Origin: Ganoderma boninense
Lineage: Eukaryota; Basidiomycota; Agaricomycetes; Polyporales; Polyporaceae
DNA length: 64,000 bases
Reading direction: 5' to 3'
Assembly: GCA_002900995.3 (NCBI GenBank)
Contig: PJEW03000016.1
Span: 1-64,000, forward strand
Position numbers and translations under genes: made by a program
Shown here: piece after piece, positions 22,002 to 34,004 of the stretch
Position numbering within the stretch: the stretch's first letter is position 1
Layout of the letters: each line of letters opens with the position of its first letter
Notes under the pieces: generated by a model
Told to the model about the DNA's origin: nothing
Seen by the model: only the letters and a program-made list of their open reading frames with translations
Database searches by the model: none

Positions 22002-22682
22002 AACAGCCTAGAGATTTGGAGTGCGATGTGGAAAGTAGAGCTCTGTGCACAAGAGCGACGGTAGATGGGGACACCTATTGAGGAGTGCCAAACTACAAGG
22101 AAGTTGGAGATCCCTGCAGCCCAGATAGAAGTCGCCAACTATGCCCGTGAAAAGGTCTAGGTAGAGTGCAGTAAAAAGGTATAGTAAGGAGGGTCCGAAC
22201 GGTTGTCCTCTGGTCATAATGGTGCTAACCACCACCGGTACAAGAGCTGGCGGGCACAAGTGTGTGGCCTGGCTCAGGGATGCTTGAAACCCGTGTGCCT
22301 CGAAAGCACAATAGGTGGTACAGCGAGATACTGCTACTACTAGATAAAAAGCGCTCAGGGGCACGGTGTGTGCAAAGTCACCCTGGCAGCAGTGTCAGCG
22401 GGCACAGTCAAGAGTTAGAGGAAAGTGGAGGGAGAGTGCACAGAGTGGAAGCAGTGGAGGTCGACAAGGAAGGTGTGCGCACGAGGAGAGAGTCGACAAG
22501 TTGTCAAGGCTAGAGCGCAGGGCTCATAAGCTGTGAAACTCTGGGCTGTGAAGGCAGAGGTTCCGACTGTAAGTCAAACAAAGAGAGATCTTCAGTCAGT
22601 GAGCGAACGACTATATTGTATGTTACCAAGTACCTGTAAGTCAAACAAAGAGAGACTACAGTGGAGTCAGTAACTACAAGTT
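22002..22682 (-). other. copia 2 5' leader
   Basis: It lies between the 5' LTR body and gag-pol. A TTTGTTTGACTTACAG string occurs twice on the minus strand (about 22560-22595 and 22630-22660), next to duplicated LTR-like TCAGTGAGCGAACGACT. The LTR edge or primer site probably lies here but I cannot place it. Confidence 0.4.
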
Positions 22683-22905
22683 AGAGATGTAGAAGTAGGA
22701 GACTTACTCTTCAGTCAGTGAGCGAACGACTGAAGAGCAAGGGCACAGAATGCAGTCCTTATATACTACAGGAGGGAGTGCATGAGTAAGCGAAGAGTGG
22801 ATCACATGTAGCTATGAGTAATCGCTGAGTGAGCGATGACTGAGCGATGAGCAAGCATAACAAAGACTATTGCACCATAGTATCAGTAAGCATAGAACTG
22901 TTAGA
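22683..22905 (-). repeat. copia 2 5' LTR, truncated
   Basis: Nearly identical to 16889-17106. Beyond 22900 the sequence departs from the other LTR and gene A begins shortly after (22944). Confidence 0.7.
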
Positions 22906-22943
22906 GGCTAATAATGGTATAACTGGTTATCAGTTTCAGTAAA

Positions 22944-25043
22944 ATGTTCACCGGAGAGCGTGTTTGGGGACTGAAGAATAGGACGAAGATCAAGGAGAGT
23001 CTCCCGGACATCGATCCGACCTCCAAAGATTACGTCTCGACTTGGAACCGGACGAGGAAGAATATCTGGGATGGTATGTCACCGGAGGACCAGGAGCCGT
23101 GGATTGAGCTGGCCGTCAAGTGGACGGAGGAGGGCCCGGACGACGAGGTTAAGGCCGAGTACGTCCGTCATTCATATGTCAGGCCTCAGGCTTATCTGTC
23201 ACAGAATGGCGCGCAAGCATGCCCTCCGCTGGATAGCAGCCGTGTGCCGAATTTTTTGGCGTCAGTTTGGCATGCCGCTGTTCGTCTATGGCATCTTCCA
23301 AGACATTGACGATGCGCTGAAGGCCTGCTGGTTCGTATTGATCTGTTGTTTGTCTCAGCCGTATTTGATCCCCTGCCGTCCGGTGCAGTTACGATACATC
23401 CGAGCTGTTCCACTCGAAGGAGGAGCCATACCCGCAGTTCCGCGCACTCTTAAACTGGGACGTAAACCTTCGGAGGAAGTTTTGGGAGTTCTGGAAGGCC
23501 ATCATGACCCCCGACGACGCCGACCCCGACATCACCGCAGCCGTCCGAGACGCCACAGCGGCGCCCGTCCTCCCCTTCGATTTCGAGACGTACGAAGATG
23601 GCACTCCGATCTTGACGAACATGGAGAATGGCAATGCAATGGCGTTGCCGCGGATGCAGCAGGTGTTGCGGCAGTACATGAACCTTCACTACCGTAAGTA
23701 CCATCCCCACCGGTCGGCTTGCGGACAACTATTAACAGTCTGCAAAGAGTTTGCCAACGGCCGGAAGGTAAAATCCGTGCCGTGGAAGTCACTTATACAG
23801 TCGCCCGAGAGGTTCTTCGCCTCCGGAATGCTGCCTCCAGCTGAGGAGTTCACGTGGAGCGATCCGATCCACATCCGACAATCCTTCATCGACAACTTCT
23901 ACAATCACGTCATGAACCACGAGAAAGCGACAGACGACGGTGACGACATTGAACCATGGCGATTCCGGTTCAGCCACTACAAGACGAAAGTCGACGGTCA
24001 GGACACATGGTTGCCGGCAGTCTACCCCGAACTCCTAGAGGATGTCCAGCCCCGCCGCCGAGGTAAGGCCTCAGTGAAGGGGCCTAAATTCGTTACCTCA
24101 CCGGACGACGACCATACCACGCCACCATCCCCGGGGAAGCCGTCCGGCAAGTCTCCGGTGACCACCCGCACTCGTGTTATGTTTCAGCTCACTCGGAAAC
24201 AAACTCACGATCTGAACGTCGCTGCACGTGCGACTGCGCGGCGGCATGCCAACGCAGCAAAGGCTGCCGCGAAAGACGCCGGTAAGAAGCGTAGGAAGCA
24301 TAAGGACCTCGACGACGAGGAGTGGAGCACCGAGTATGAGACCCCCGACGAGGACGAGCGGATGAGCGACCGGGAGGTAGGAAAACGCGACGGATCGGAC
24401 GACGAAGACGACGATGCCCTGCTTGACGCGGACGACCTCCCATTACACCAACACCGCCGGACGAGGCAGACAGCAATCGGAACACGGGCGAAAGGCAAAG
24501 CACGAGCCGAAGCCCCGTCGGAGGACAGTCCGGAAGACGCAGACGAGCCTGCGACATCGTCCGGACTACTTGCACCTTGCTCCGTTGGCGCTAGCGCTAC
24601 AGCACGCTTCCAGTATCTTCGACACCTTTCGGACCATGCGGCGTACCAGAAATTACTCGAACACTGGCGCGTGAAGGTACGATGCGGTCCGCATTGCCCA
24701 TGTCATTACACAAGTTGCTAAAGGTGATGTTACGCATAGCTCCAGGAGGTCGTCGATGGAACTGCTCCGGACAAGATGCCGTGGCTGTCGTGGAAGTATG
24801 CCAGCCCCTTCCTCCCCGAGGCCATTCATGCACAGGCCAAGTCCGCGGAGGTGCTGCTTGACTAGCTCGCCCGAGGAATTTCCATCCACGCGTCGGTGGT
24901 GGACGTACAGTACTATGCCCTCGGCATGGGTCTTACGCTGCGCGACATCCACCATCAGGAAAAACCGTCCAGCGCTGAGGATTCAAGCACTGCCACTTTC
25001 TACGGACGAGGACGGACTTGGGATTCTTCAAGATGCTGCTTGA
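22944..25043 (+). pseudogene. X2 gene A, paralogue of gene B, with in-frame stop
   Basis: Exon 1 (22944-23158) encodes VWGLKNRTKIKESLPDIDPT and WNRTRKNIWDGMSPEDQEPW. Exon 2 (23215-) gives ARKHALRWIAAVCRIFWRQF and GMPLFVYGIFQDIDDALK. Exon 3 gives YDTSELFHSKEEPYPQFRAL and NWDVNLRRKFWEFWKAIMTP. Exon 4 (from 23742) includes FTWSDPIHIRQSFIDNFYNH, a basic and acidic low-complexity stretch, and ARFQYLRHLSDHAAYQKLLE HWRVK. After an intron (24677-24738) it reads PWLSWKYASPFLPEAIHAQA, then TAG at 24863-24865, then DVQYYALGMGLTLRDIHH. The last two segments are clearly related to gene B (27596-32399). The family is unknown. The stop suggests recent decay. Copia 2 lies just upstream and may have removed its promoter. 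Confidence 0.65.
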
Positions 25044-25257
25044 TGCAGATTGGCTACAAGCACTGTGCAGAAATAGTAAAATGTTTTATACAGGAGTATA
25101 CAAGAACATCTATCTATATTACTACCTTAAGCAAGCATGGGATGTGCTGACAGTTATGGGCACATGGAAATACGTAGACGATGGAGCTAACAGAACAACG
25201 AGGACTTGTACCGCCCATGCATGCTGAGATTACATGATGACGAAGGGACAGGATGAT
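25044..25257. other. unassigned spacer in X2
   Basis: No gene seen. It lies between convergent genes A (plus) and G (minus). Confidence 0.35.
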
Positions 25258-26437
25258 TCAGCAAGGATGAGAGGCAACACGCACGTTCTGCGCACCAGCG
25301 AGGCCACCACGACCGTTGTCATCTGGGCCGCTCTCAGCAGCGTCGCAGCTCGAATGGGTTCTCATCGATGCCCAGGCGCGCTTGAGACATACGGACGACG
25401 TGAGCCGCTGGGGCTGGCGTTGGCAAAAGGGACAGGCCGAGCAGTGCATGCCGTCTCGACTCATGAGAGTTGGGTCACAGTACCAGAATTGTACTCCGGG
25501 CTGCACGACGAGTAGCTCGGAACAGCGCAGAAAGGCAAACGATGCCTCTGTCAGCGACGGGAAGAACGAGCCATTGGGCCCGCAAGAAAGCAACAATTGG
25601 AGCTCACCTCAGCGTGATCCTGGTGCTCATCCCGCAGCTCAATGCAGCCTTCACACAGCTGATCGCCCGCCGCTTGCATCCATGCCTCCAGAACGGGCTT
25701 CCCGTCCTTTGTGGGACCGAGGATGCCCGTCCCTCCGCAAGGAATCGGTGTCAACTGGAATTCGAAGCCGGCATCAGCTGAACTCCGGGAAGGGAGGGAG
25801 GGCTGAGCTGAGCTGGGGATCTTAGGAGTTTGGCTATCCGTTGCGAGATTGCACGCATGGCGCTGATGGCGAAAACATGAGAGGAGGGGACACTGTTCAT
25901 GCGATTCCAACACGCCTGGGCTCCACAATTGCGCAACAGTAAATCAAAAAAGCTTACCAGCATTCCCATTCCACTCTCGAAGAACTGAAGCTCGCTTCGT
26001 CCAGAATCCGATCGAAATCCTCTGTGGCCGTCGTGTTTGAGTTGTTGAGGCTGAGAGATCGGAGTACGGAGAGGAGGGGGCACAGAAAGCTCGCGGAGCG
26101 AGCTGCCGGGATTTTTGCGAACGAGCTGCCGGTCAGGCGCTGGCACGTTCGTGCCAGCGCCTGAGATCTCCAGTGGAACAGGCTTGGGAGCGGAATTTCG
26201 AGGTCGCGGCGACAGGTTTAATCGGACAAGGCGGCTGGATGTGAGTATTGTTGCACAGTCCCATGCCACCTGCCCCGCCCCAAGTCCACGTCGGCGTGTG
26301 CGGTCTTGGTATTGCAACGCGGAAATTTGGGGAGGAGCGGAAGTCAGCCAGGTGAGCTGGATCAGAAAGGAGAGAGGAGAGGAAGAGTTAGATGGGAACC
26401 GGCGACCTAGACAGCAGAAGGAGACAAGCTGAGACAA
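25258..26437 (-). CDS. X2 gene G, cysteine-rich hypothetical protein
   Basis: A minus-strand spliced gene is likely. One exon (about 25800-25606) reads GFEFQLTPIPCGGTGILGPT, EAWMQAAGDQLCEGCIELRD and EHQDHAE. A GTGAGC donor follows, and the next exon after GTCGTGCAG (about 25504) reads PGVQFWYCDPTLMSRDGMHC SACPFCQRQPQRL and CLKRAWASM, ending near an acidic SGPDDNGRGG. Cysteine pairs (CEGC, CSACPFC) suggest zinc binding; this is inference. Exons above 25810 are not resolved, though open frames continue to about 26437. The family is not recognised. Confidence 0.4.
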
Positions 26438-26512
26438 GTCGGTGCGTTAAGCGCCGACGTTGGTTGCTGGTGCGCAGAACCAATGTCGGCGCTTAACGCA
26501 CCGACTTGTCTC
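26431..26512. repeat. long hairpin, 35-nt arms
   Basis: Arms 26431-26465 and 26478-26512 are reverse complements with one mismatch, around a 12-nt loop. The arm contains GTCGGTGCGTTAAGCGCCGAC. It lies just outside the open frames of gene G. It could be a fold-back element remnant or a double terminator between genes. Confidence 0.85.
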
Positions 26513-26539
26513 CTGCCACTCACGTCGCTCATTCTGTCG

Positions 26540-27445
26540 GCCTTGAACATGCTTGTTCTCATTACATCTGCGGCCAGCCTCCGCCTCACGCGCGTGCACC
26601 TTTCGCTTGGTGCTTCCTCGACCATCTGAGTCCATCGACACTTGGTTCATCCACCCTCGGAGGACGGCTCGAGGCACGATCGTATCCGAACCTCTGCCAG
26701 AACCCAGCCCTGCGCTCTCTATGAGCCATTCCTTGCATTTCCCCCACCTCCCCGGACATCGCGTGGATTCACGGAGTGGTGGGGCGCTGGCACCAACGCG
26801 GCACTCGGCTAAAAACAACTGCAAGCTGTTCACAGTCCAGCAGGCGCAACCCAGGTAAGTCCCCTGAAATAATTTCTGGTGTCTGCGCTCTGCGCCACTG
26901 TTCAGACGTGTCCGGACACGCCTCGGCACAGGGTGGCATTCTGCCGGCTCCTTCTCCCCTCCCCCATGCGGAGTCAACGTCCACCACCCCCAGACCGTCC
27001 ATGTTGGCGGATGTGATGCCACCTCAAGCGAACGCGAGTACAGTCTCGCGTGGACGAGGATAGCTGGAGCGAGGCAGCTGGGACTAGGACAAGGCTCGGA
27101 CTCGCGAGCGAGTTGCAGATCCATGCCCCACTTCTCTCCTCCCAACATGATATCCTTCCCCTCCAGACAACATTATTTCGAACAAGCACGCCATCATCAT
27201 CAGCAGCAGCAGAAGTCTGTCGGCTATGCCGAGCAAGGCCACAAGGAGTGCAGCACCAGACTACAGTGAAAAAGTCACCAAAATGCCCCGTTGTGAGCTT
27301 GATTGTGAGTGTCTCCGACGCCGCTGACCTAGTGATCAAGACTCGATCACAGCGGGCACAGCAGGAGGTTGAGCAGGACGGCACACGGCGAACACGAAAC
27401 CCGGCATCGGGAAGCCGGGGCAAGAAGCCTAAGGCGGCGAAATAA
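26540..27445 (+). CDS. possible X2 gene H, hypothetical
   Basis: Weak candidate. An open stretch (about 26553-26854) containing SESIDTWFIHPRRTARGTIV and NNCKLFTVQQAQPR meets a GTAAGT donor at 26855. A CGGCACAG acceptor lies at about 26931. A further exon region reaches a basic C-terminus (IKTRSQRAQQEVEQDGTRRT, GSRGKKPKAAK) with TAA at 27443-27445. No family is recognised and no start codon is certain. Confidence 0.3.
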
Positions 27446-27595
27446 GGACGTTCATATTCGGACGTAGTGTAGAAGTCAGCGCATGTATGTTTTTGAGCAA
27501 GATAAATCGGACCGGGTACATAGGTACCTTGAAGTACGTCCAAGACACAACATGTATTGGTATCGTACAAATACAAGAAAACGGCTACATGTACA

Positions 27596-30500
27596 TCAAG
27601 TCTCCATTTGCGATTCATCGAGCGGATTCGCGACATCGTCCTCGACACCCGATTCGGTCATCGTGCGCCTAACGTCCTCGCCGAGCTGCCGTAACACCTC
27701 CACATCTAGCCCCAAACTACCCAGATATTGGCGGACGGCATCCGGAAGGCGTTCCGTGACTACCGCCTGGACGCGAGCTTCAATTGACGTCTCAATGCCG
27801 TCAATGCGTGCGTTGAGAGCTTGAATCTGGGTTGGGAAGTCGGGGGTGGGGGCGATGGGTGGTTGCTGGAGTTGACGCAACATCGGACTGAAACCTGGGG
27901 GGGGAGCGAGGAATTGCTCGGACCTCCATCCCACACCACCGTCCGGAGGCTCGGACGTGGCCCGAGTAGGGGGTCCTCCTTGTGGGGACTGAGTTGCAGA
28001 CCGCGGAGGCCTGAGAAGTGGATGTCCAGGGACGGGACCCAGTGAATCGGAGTTGGATGGCTGCTCCAATCCAACCAGTACTTCCACCTGCCCCACTCGC
28101 CGGCCAAGGTCGGACAGCTGTGTGACCACACTGAGGTCGATGCGGGTCGACTCCACGAGTGCTTGCAATTGCGCGTGGGCTTCGCGGAGGTCGTTGAAGC
28201 CTTGCCGGAGTAGCGTGGTGGCCTCGACGACAATGTTGGCCTCGGTGTATATGGGCTGGCCCTGACGTAAGAGCTCTTTCCATACACGCCCCATTTCTTT
28301 CATCAACTCCAGTTTCGCGCTCTTTTCCACATTGACGGCGAGCACCTCCAATCTAGTGAGGTGGTCATGGAGAGCTGTAACCTGGGCCGATGATATAATG
28401 TGGGAGGAGGGGCCAGCGGCGGACGGGTCAGTGGCGGACGGGTCAGTGGCGGACGGGTCAGTGGCGGACGGGCCAGCGGCGGACGGGCCAGCGGCGGAGC
28501 GGGCAGCGGACGACACGACGAGAGCCGAAGACGCGGACGGCAGCTGTCCAGACGGATGGATGGCAGAGGACGGAGGGCCAGACGACGGGCCAGCCGAATG
28601 CGGATGAGTGGAGCCAGCGGGAATGGTGGAACCGGAGGGAGCAGCGGACGAGAGGGAAGCGGAAGGCGGAGCGGTGGTGGTCCCACCGAGATGCGAGACC
28701 TGCTGCTGAAGCGTGCTGAGGGCGTCGGACAGAGGCTTGATCTGGTCGTTCACCATTGCATACCGTTGCCACATTTCATGGTAGAGGCTCTCCTGGCGGT
28801 GATAGATCTCCAACATCTCGTGCAGAGCCGGCCAGCTGACCGGCACGATCGGGACGTCGTAGAACGTCTCCGCGACAGCAATGATCTGCCTGGTGGCAGT
28901 GGAAACCAAGTTGCTGATGTCGGCCAGATCGCCCTCGCACTGTGTGAGCTGGACAAACAATTTCTCAATCGCGTCCTGGAAGGAGGAAATGGTGTCCACG
29001 GCCAACGCTCCGTTCCGCCGTCTCGTACGGACGCGGTCTTCGATGCGGTCGAGCCGGTGTATCTGGCCATACGCGTCACCGACGAGGTCCCGGAGCTCAT
29101 CGATATGCTTTTCAGCATCCTCCAGGACCTCCTGGGTTTTCGTTCCGAGCCGGAAGATCTGCGCCGGAGGGGTCTTTGGGGCATCAGGACTATCGGGATC
29201 GGACGACCGTCCAGCAGGCGGGACAAGCTTCCGGAGCTTGATGTAGTCCTCGAGAAGATTGGGCCTTGAGCTGCTCTGAGGGGGGGGAGACGGATCGAGC
29301 CTGTTTGTAAGCCACGGCAAGTCTACCCATCGTTCTGACGTGGAGGACAAAGAACGTCAGCGCGCTGTAAGATATTGTAATAGTTCTACTAGCGTACCAT
29401 GTAACTTAGGGATCACGTTGAACTTGTCGTCCTCTACGACAGACTGGTAGTGCTCGAGGCTGCCGGGCCTGTCCGGGTCAAGCCATCGCTGGGGCTGGTG
29501 CGATGCTGTTGAGGTATTCGAGGGGGATCGTGGGCGCCGCTGATCTACTGCCTTACCCTTGCCTTTGCGGTCAACCGCATGCGATGGGCCTGCAATCAGA
29601 CGGTCCACGGAGTGATCAGCGGCATGCAACATGACAACGGGAGGGGTAAGCATAGTACCATACTGGTCCGGAACATCGCTGTCGTCGTCCGGACGCTGGC
29701 CCTCATCGTCCGGATGCTCGCTTTCGCCATCCGGATGCTCGTCGTCGTCGTCCGGCATGGGCACGTCTTCATCCGGATGCTGTTCCCCGTTGTCCCGCAT
29801 GTCTATGTCCTCGTCCGGATCCTGGTGCCGGGGATGGTACTGTTGGGATGCGTAGCGCTGCGCCTGGTAGGGCCGGCGCTGATAGCCGTCCGGCTGGTAG
29901 AGAACAGCCTCCGGATCTTCTTCCAGAGGAATGGCGGGGCCGGGGTGGGGTGGCCTCCTACGCTCCATCTCGAGCCGTTCTTGAATTTCAGACTCCGGCA
30001 GTAGGAGCGCCAGGAAAGCGGGATCCAATTGCTCCTCGTCTTCTTGCGCATCCTCCTGTGGCTCCGGATGGGATGATGAGGCAGCAGGCGTAGACCCAAC
30101 GGGGGTGGGAAGTCGGGAGGATGTTGCTGAGGTCCGGAATGGTACGCCCAATGGCAGTCTCGGACGGCCCTGCTGTGCCTCGTCCAGAGGAGTGGGATGG
30201 GCAGTGGGAGTGCTGTGGCGGTTGCAGACCTCTAGAAGCTCATCGACTCTGCTAAGTGTGAGGGCCGTGTTGGCCAGGAAGTCCGGAAGACCGTCCTGAA
30301 GGTTCCCGTCCTCGTCGGTGCAGAACTGCGCCGTGTGGATGTCCCGCAGCGTGAGGCCCATGGCGAGTGCGTAGTACTGGACATCCGAGACGTCCAAGTT
30401 GAGCGGAAGCCCACCGCGGAGCCAGCGGACAAGGGCGTCAGCGTTGCTCGCCCGTGAGTGCATGGACCGGGGGAGGAAGGCGCTTGGGTAGCTCCACGAA

Positions 30501-32399
30501 AGCCACGGCAAGTCCTCGGGCGGAGTGCCATCTTGAACATCCTGCAGCTGTGCACAAGATGCGCGTTAGCAAGCCAATGACTACCAATGAGAATGGTTAT
30601 CGCCACCCACCGTACTCCGCCAGTTGTCGATGAACGTGCGGTACGCGGAGTGGTCGGAGAGGCTACGAAGGTAGTTGAATCGTGCTCGACCACTAGCCGA
30701 AATAGAGCTAGGGGCCGAGAATCCTTCCGGAGTGTAAACATCCTCATCCGGCAACGCTCCGTGCGTCGACGAGCCCGCCGGGGTAGAAATCGGAGGTGTG
30801 GTTGGGCGAGAATCCGGCCGAGACGGTGAATGGTCAGCAGACCTCGAACGAGAGAGCTGCGAAGGGCCATGCTCTGGGCGAGTCTGGGACCGAGTGCGGG
30901 CACGGTTAGAGGAGTCCCGATAGGCCGCAGAGCTCGCCCCGGGGCGTCCAGCTTGATAGGACGCAAGGGTTCGCGTATCCGGCAAAACGGGAATTACGGG
31001 GCGACCGCGACGAGGGATTAGAGCCTGGGATCCTGAGCCCGACGCCACCGGGAGTTCGTCCGGCAACGATGGAAGCCCTGGAGGTCCCTTGCGACGGACC
31101 TTGGACGTTTTCTTCGCAGCAGATGCACCTTGCGTGGGAGTGGCCGCGGCTGGCGTCCTCGGAACCTGCTCGGGGGTCTTCCGTGGTCGAGGCTCAGAGA
31201 CGGACTTGGCGGATTGAGGCGGGTCGTCTGGAAAGGATGTAAACACGCCGTCCAGTCGCACATTGCCAGGAGAAATGGGAGGTGAGATATCGGGAAGCGG
31301 CACAAAAGGGACAGCGCCGACATTACCTGGGGGCGGCCCCTTAGTCCGAGTCTTCCTGTCGATGGCGTGGTACTGCTTAGCGAACCAAGGGGGAGCCGTA
31401 AACCCGCTCGGGATGGTTCTGGTGAGTTTGAAGGCCTTGCTGCCAATCTCCTGGCAGCACCGGTAATAGAATTCATATCCGAGGTAGGCCGAATTGACGT
31501 TGCCACCCGCAACGGTGAGGGAACACGACGTCTTCTTCTGCACGCACCTCCGGCATGAGGTGGAGACGAGTCCGCAGTAGTGGCAAGGCGTTCCGGCAGC
31601 CACACAGGAGTCGCATGGGCGTGGCTGGAATGCATAGACGTCAGTATTGGAACGGTCATGAGGGAAGAAGGACATATCGTCTTACGTGCAAATACCACTT
31701 CCACGGCACATCATGCTCAACCATCTCGTATCCTCCGCGCTTTCTCTTGGGCTCTGGAGCCTCCGCACCGTCGTCGCCATCCCCCTGTGCCTTGCGTTTG
31801 CCTCTGCCAGCTGACTTCCCCGCCCTGGCCCGGGAAGGAGAGCGGCGATTGCTGTCGGACGGCCCGCGAGCGCGAGACGTCCGACGCTTCGCCCGGGAAC
31901 TCTTGCGTGTCGCTGGCGAAGGGCCGGCCTCGGACTGTTCATCCTGTTCCTCCTCTCCCTCGGACTCCTCGGAGTCTTTCTCCGCCGTCGCACCGACCTT
32001 CCGACGACCTGCAGATCCGCGCACTTCCACAGTCTTACGCGTTTGAGAGCGGCCTCGCTGTGGGGCCTCCGGACGCTCTTGACGGCCGGACGATCGTCCG
32101 GGCATTGATCTACCTGACGTAGTCGCGGACGTGCCGGCCTGACGGGAGGGTGTTTCTGCCGGGTTGCCTGTAAGAGACTATTAACACCAGCCGCGAAGAC
32201 AGGACTAGCGTACGTACTCTCAACATATCCCACCCACCACTGGGTCCTGACTTGGTTGAGTGGTAGGAGGCCCATCGTCGGGTCGTCGTCATCCGGCTGC
32301 ATCCTTCCGAGGGCCGCCCGTTGCAAGTGTTCGGGAGGAGCCAGCGCGTCATGATTGCGATGCACAGGGACCACGTCCTCAGTATCAAATGGAGGCTGT
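27596..32399 (-). CDS. X2 gene B, large multi-exon protein of unknown function
   Basis: Five exons in one gene: 32399-32218, 32167-31686, 31624-30611, 30547-29398 and 29334-27596, with introns of 50, 61, 63 and 63 bp that all have GT..AG ends and keep frame. The 5' exon or exons beyond 32399 are not found. The protein (about 1500 residues) starts VPVHRNHDALAPPEHLQRAA and has a long Arg/Lys/Glu/Ser-rich basic region. A cysteine cluster follows (CDSCVAAGTPCHYC, CRRCVQKKTSC). Next come RFNYLRSLSDHSAYRTFIDN, LPWLSWSYPSAFLPRSMHSR and DVQYYALAMGLTLRDIH, all shared with gene A. Asp/Pro-rich linkers precede a C-terminal half with helical, probably coiled-coil, segments around a (PSATD)n run near 28390-28500. 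The cysteine cluster with basic flank suggests a nuclear, DNA-binding cargo protein; this is inference. Confidence 0.7.
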
Positions 32400-32981
32400 A
32401 GGACGTATTAGCAATCGAAACCGCCGCAAGTCGTTACCCCTGTGTGACACTAGCCACTGTCTTTCCTCTAACCCACAGGCTCCCTTGTGCCCCACTAGCC
32501 AGCTGTCTTTCTCTCTCCCAGGAGTTTTATAAACATTTATCATCCCCATCCCCTTCCCTCCAAGGAGTTTGGCCTCTCTAGGAGTTTACCCGTCGCCACA
32601 CCAAGAGGCATGGTCACCTCCCAGTCCAGGAACAGATTTCCTGTGTACTTGCGAGATTGTGCAGAGGATCGCCTTCGCTACCGTCACAAGGAGCAAGCGC
32701 CTCTTGTCCCTCGGCATAAAGCCCTGCCCCCATCCGTCCCTGTCCAGCCATTGCCCAGGCCGGTTCGTGCCCAGGCCCCTACCCCTGTCCGGACGCCACT
32801 CCCACGTCCCACGCCTACCCTACAGTGCCGAATCTCAGCCCCTCCACTACCTGGTTTCAGCGCATCAACCCAAGGACAGCCTCACTATCATCGAGTCCAA
32901 GGTCAATGCCATCCTTACCCGCTTCCAAGCCATCTTCGACTGCAAGGATTTCCTCATCAACCTCCCAGCCATTCGACGTTC
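32400..32981. other. X2 region upstream of gene B, to gap
   Basis: It should hold the gene B 5' exon or promoter. On the plus strand a short frame from about 32826 (LHYLVSAHQPKDSLTIIESK VNAILTRFQAIFDC) is open to the gap; it looks protein-like but is too short to name. Confidence 0.3.
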
Positions 32982-33081
32982 NNNNNNNNNNNNNNNNNNN
33001 NNNNNNNNNNNNNNNNNNNNNNNNNNNNNNNNNNNNNNNNNNNNNNNNNNNNNNNNNNNNNNNNNNNNNNNNNNNNNNNNN
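32982..33081. other. assembly gap, 100 N
   Basis: Exactly 100 N, within X2. Confidence 0.98.
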
Positions 33082-33293
33082 TGCTGCAGCAATATGGACG
33101 AAGCCAGGGATTAACCTCGAGGCAAGACATGCGGTGCTCCAAGGTTGAAACATACATACCAATTACCAATCCCGGAGAGAAGTGGCGAAGTCTGTGCCTC
33201 GTGTGCCGCAGCAATATGAACGAAGCCAGGGATTAACCTCAAGACAAAACATGCAGTGTTCCGAGGATGAAACAGAGATACCAAACCAGCCGG
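33082..33293 (-). promoter_or_regulatory. duplicated upstream block shared by X2 and X1
   Basis: Two tandem copies (about 33084-33163, 33207-33290) contain GCAGCAATATG, GATTAACCTC and ACATGC.GTG...GATACCA. A third copy is at 41324-41402 in X1, upstream of another minus-strand gene. Conservation between elements, position and the lack of coding frame suggest a promoter or leader exon. Confidence 0.5.
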
Positions 33294-33408
33294 AGCCAAT
33301 GGTGGTGGGGCCGAGGCCAGGATCTGGCACGGTGGAAACGCTTTGCTGAAACGAAAGTTAGCTGTGGCTGTCCGGTCATCTGCGTGGCTTTCCAGACATC
33401 TGCGTGGC

Positions 33409-33730
33409 ACACTGTGGTGGTGTCGGACACTGCGGGGGAGTACCGGGAGCACATGGAAGGAGTGGGGTGCAGCCCGGGCACGCTCCATAATTTCGTGCAG
33501 GCCGGCCGGCCAGCAGGGGCAGCTAGTGCCAACCCTCGGCCGGCGGGGCTGGGGGGACAGGACTGCCGCCCGGCCGGTGTGCACCCCAGAGGAGGTGCAC
33601 CCCCAGCCTGTCCGGCACACTGTGGTGGTGTCGGACACTGCGGGGGAGTACCGGGAGCACATGGAAGCCGTGGGGCGCAGCCCGGGTACGCTCCATAATT
33701 TCGTGCAGGCCGGCCGGCCAGCACAAGTAG
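33409..33730. repeat. tandem duplication in X2 right subterminal region
   Basis: Two copies 207 bp apart (33409, 33616) share CACACTGTGGTGGTGTCGGA, GAGTACCGGGAGCACATGGA and CATAATTTCGTGCAGGCCGG. CCGGCCGG motifs are dense here and to 34030. Confidence 0.85.
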
Positions 33731-34004
33731 GTAGTTCTGCCCGCCGGCCGACAGACCAAGGGGGACGGGGCTGTCCCCCGGCCGGTGCGCACATTTCTAA
33801 AGTCGCCATATACAGGCGATGATTGCGGATTGCATTGTATGTATGTGACAGAAATAGGTGTACGTATGTGCGCTCATGCCAAAGCTACCGAAAATTGCCC
33901 GGACATCGCAGAAGACCGGCCGGCCAGCATATCCGTAAGGGAGGCTACCTCCGGCCGGCCAGCACGTCCGGCCATTCAAGCCACCAAGTTGGACAGCGGC
34001 TCCA
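33731..34004. other. X2 right subterminal region, CCGGCCGG-rich
   Basis: No gene is seen. CCGGCCGGCCAGC-type strings recur (33708, 33918, 33952), probably subterminal binding sites. Confidence 0.45.

Larger units (their letters stand above)
16889..22905 (-). mobile_element. copia 2, Ty1/copia retrotransposon inside X2
   Basis: A single long minus-strand gag-pol (17295-22001) is flanked by matching sequences. About 16889-17106 and 22683-22900 share CTTCAGTCAGTGAGCGAACG...CATAGTATCAGTAAGCATAG. Downstream of pol (17270-17284) is a purine tract GAGTGGGAG followed by TGTTGGAC, the expected polypurine tract and LTR start. The 3' LTR thus spans 17269 down into the gap. The right-hand (5') LTR matches only up to about 22900 and lacks the first 165 or so bases, so it is truncated or rearranged. 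Exact outer ends are not determined. Confidence 0.8.

Noticed and set aside
28400..29269. Plus-strand ORF rich in Gly/Arg
   Set aside because: It is the antisense of the PSATD-repeat and helical region of gene B, whose minus frame has consistent exon structure.
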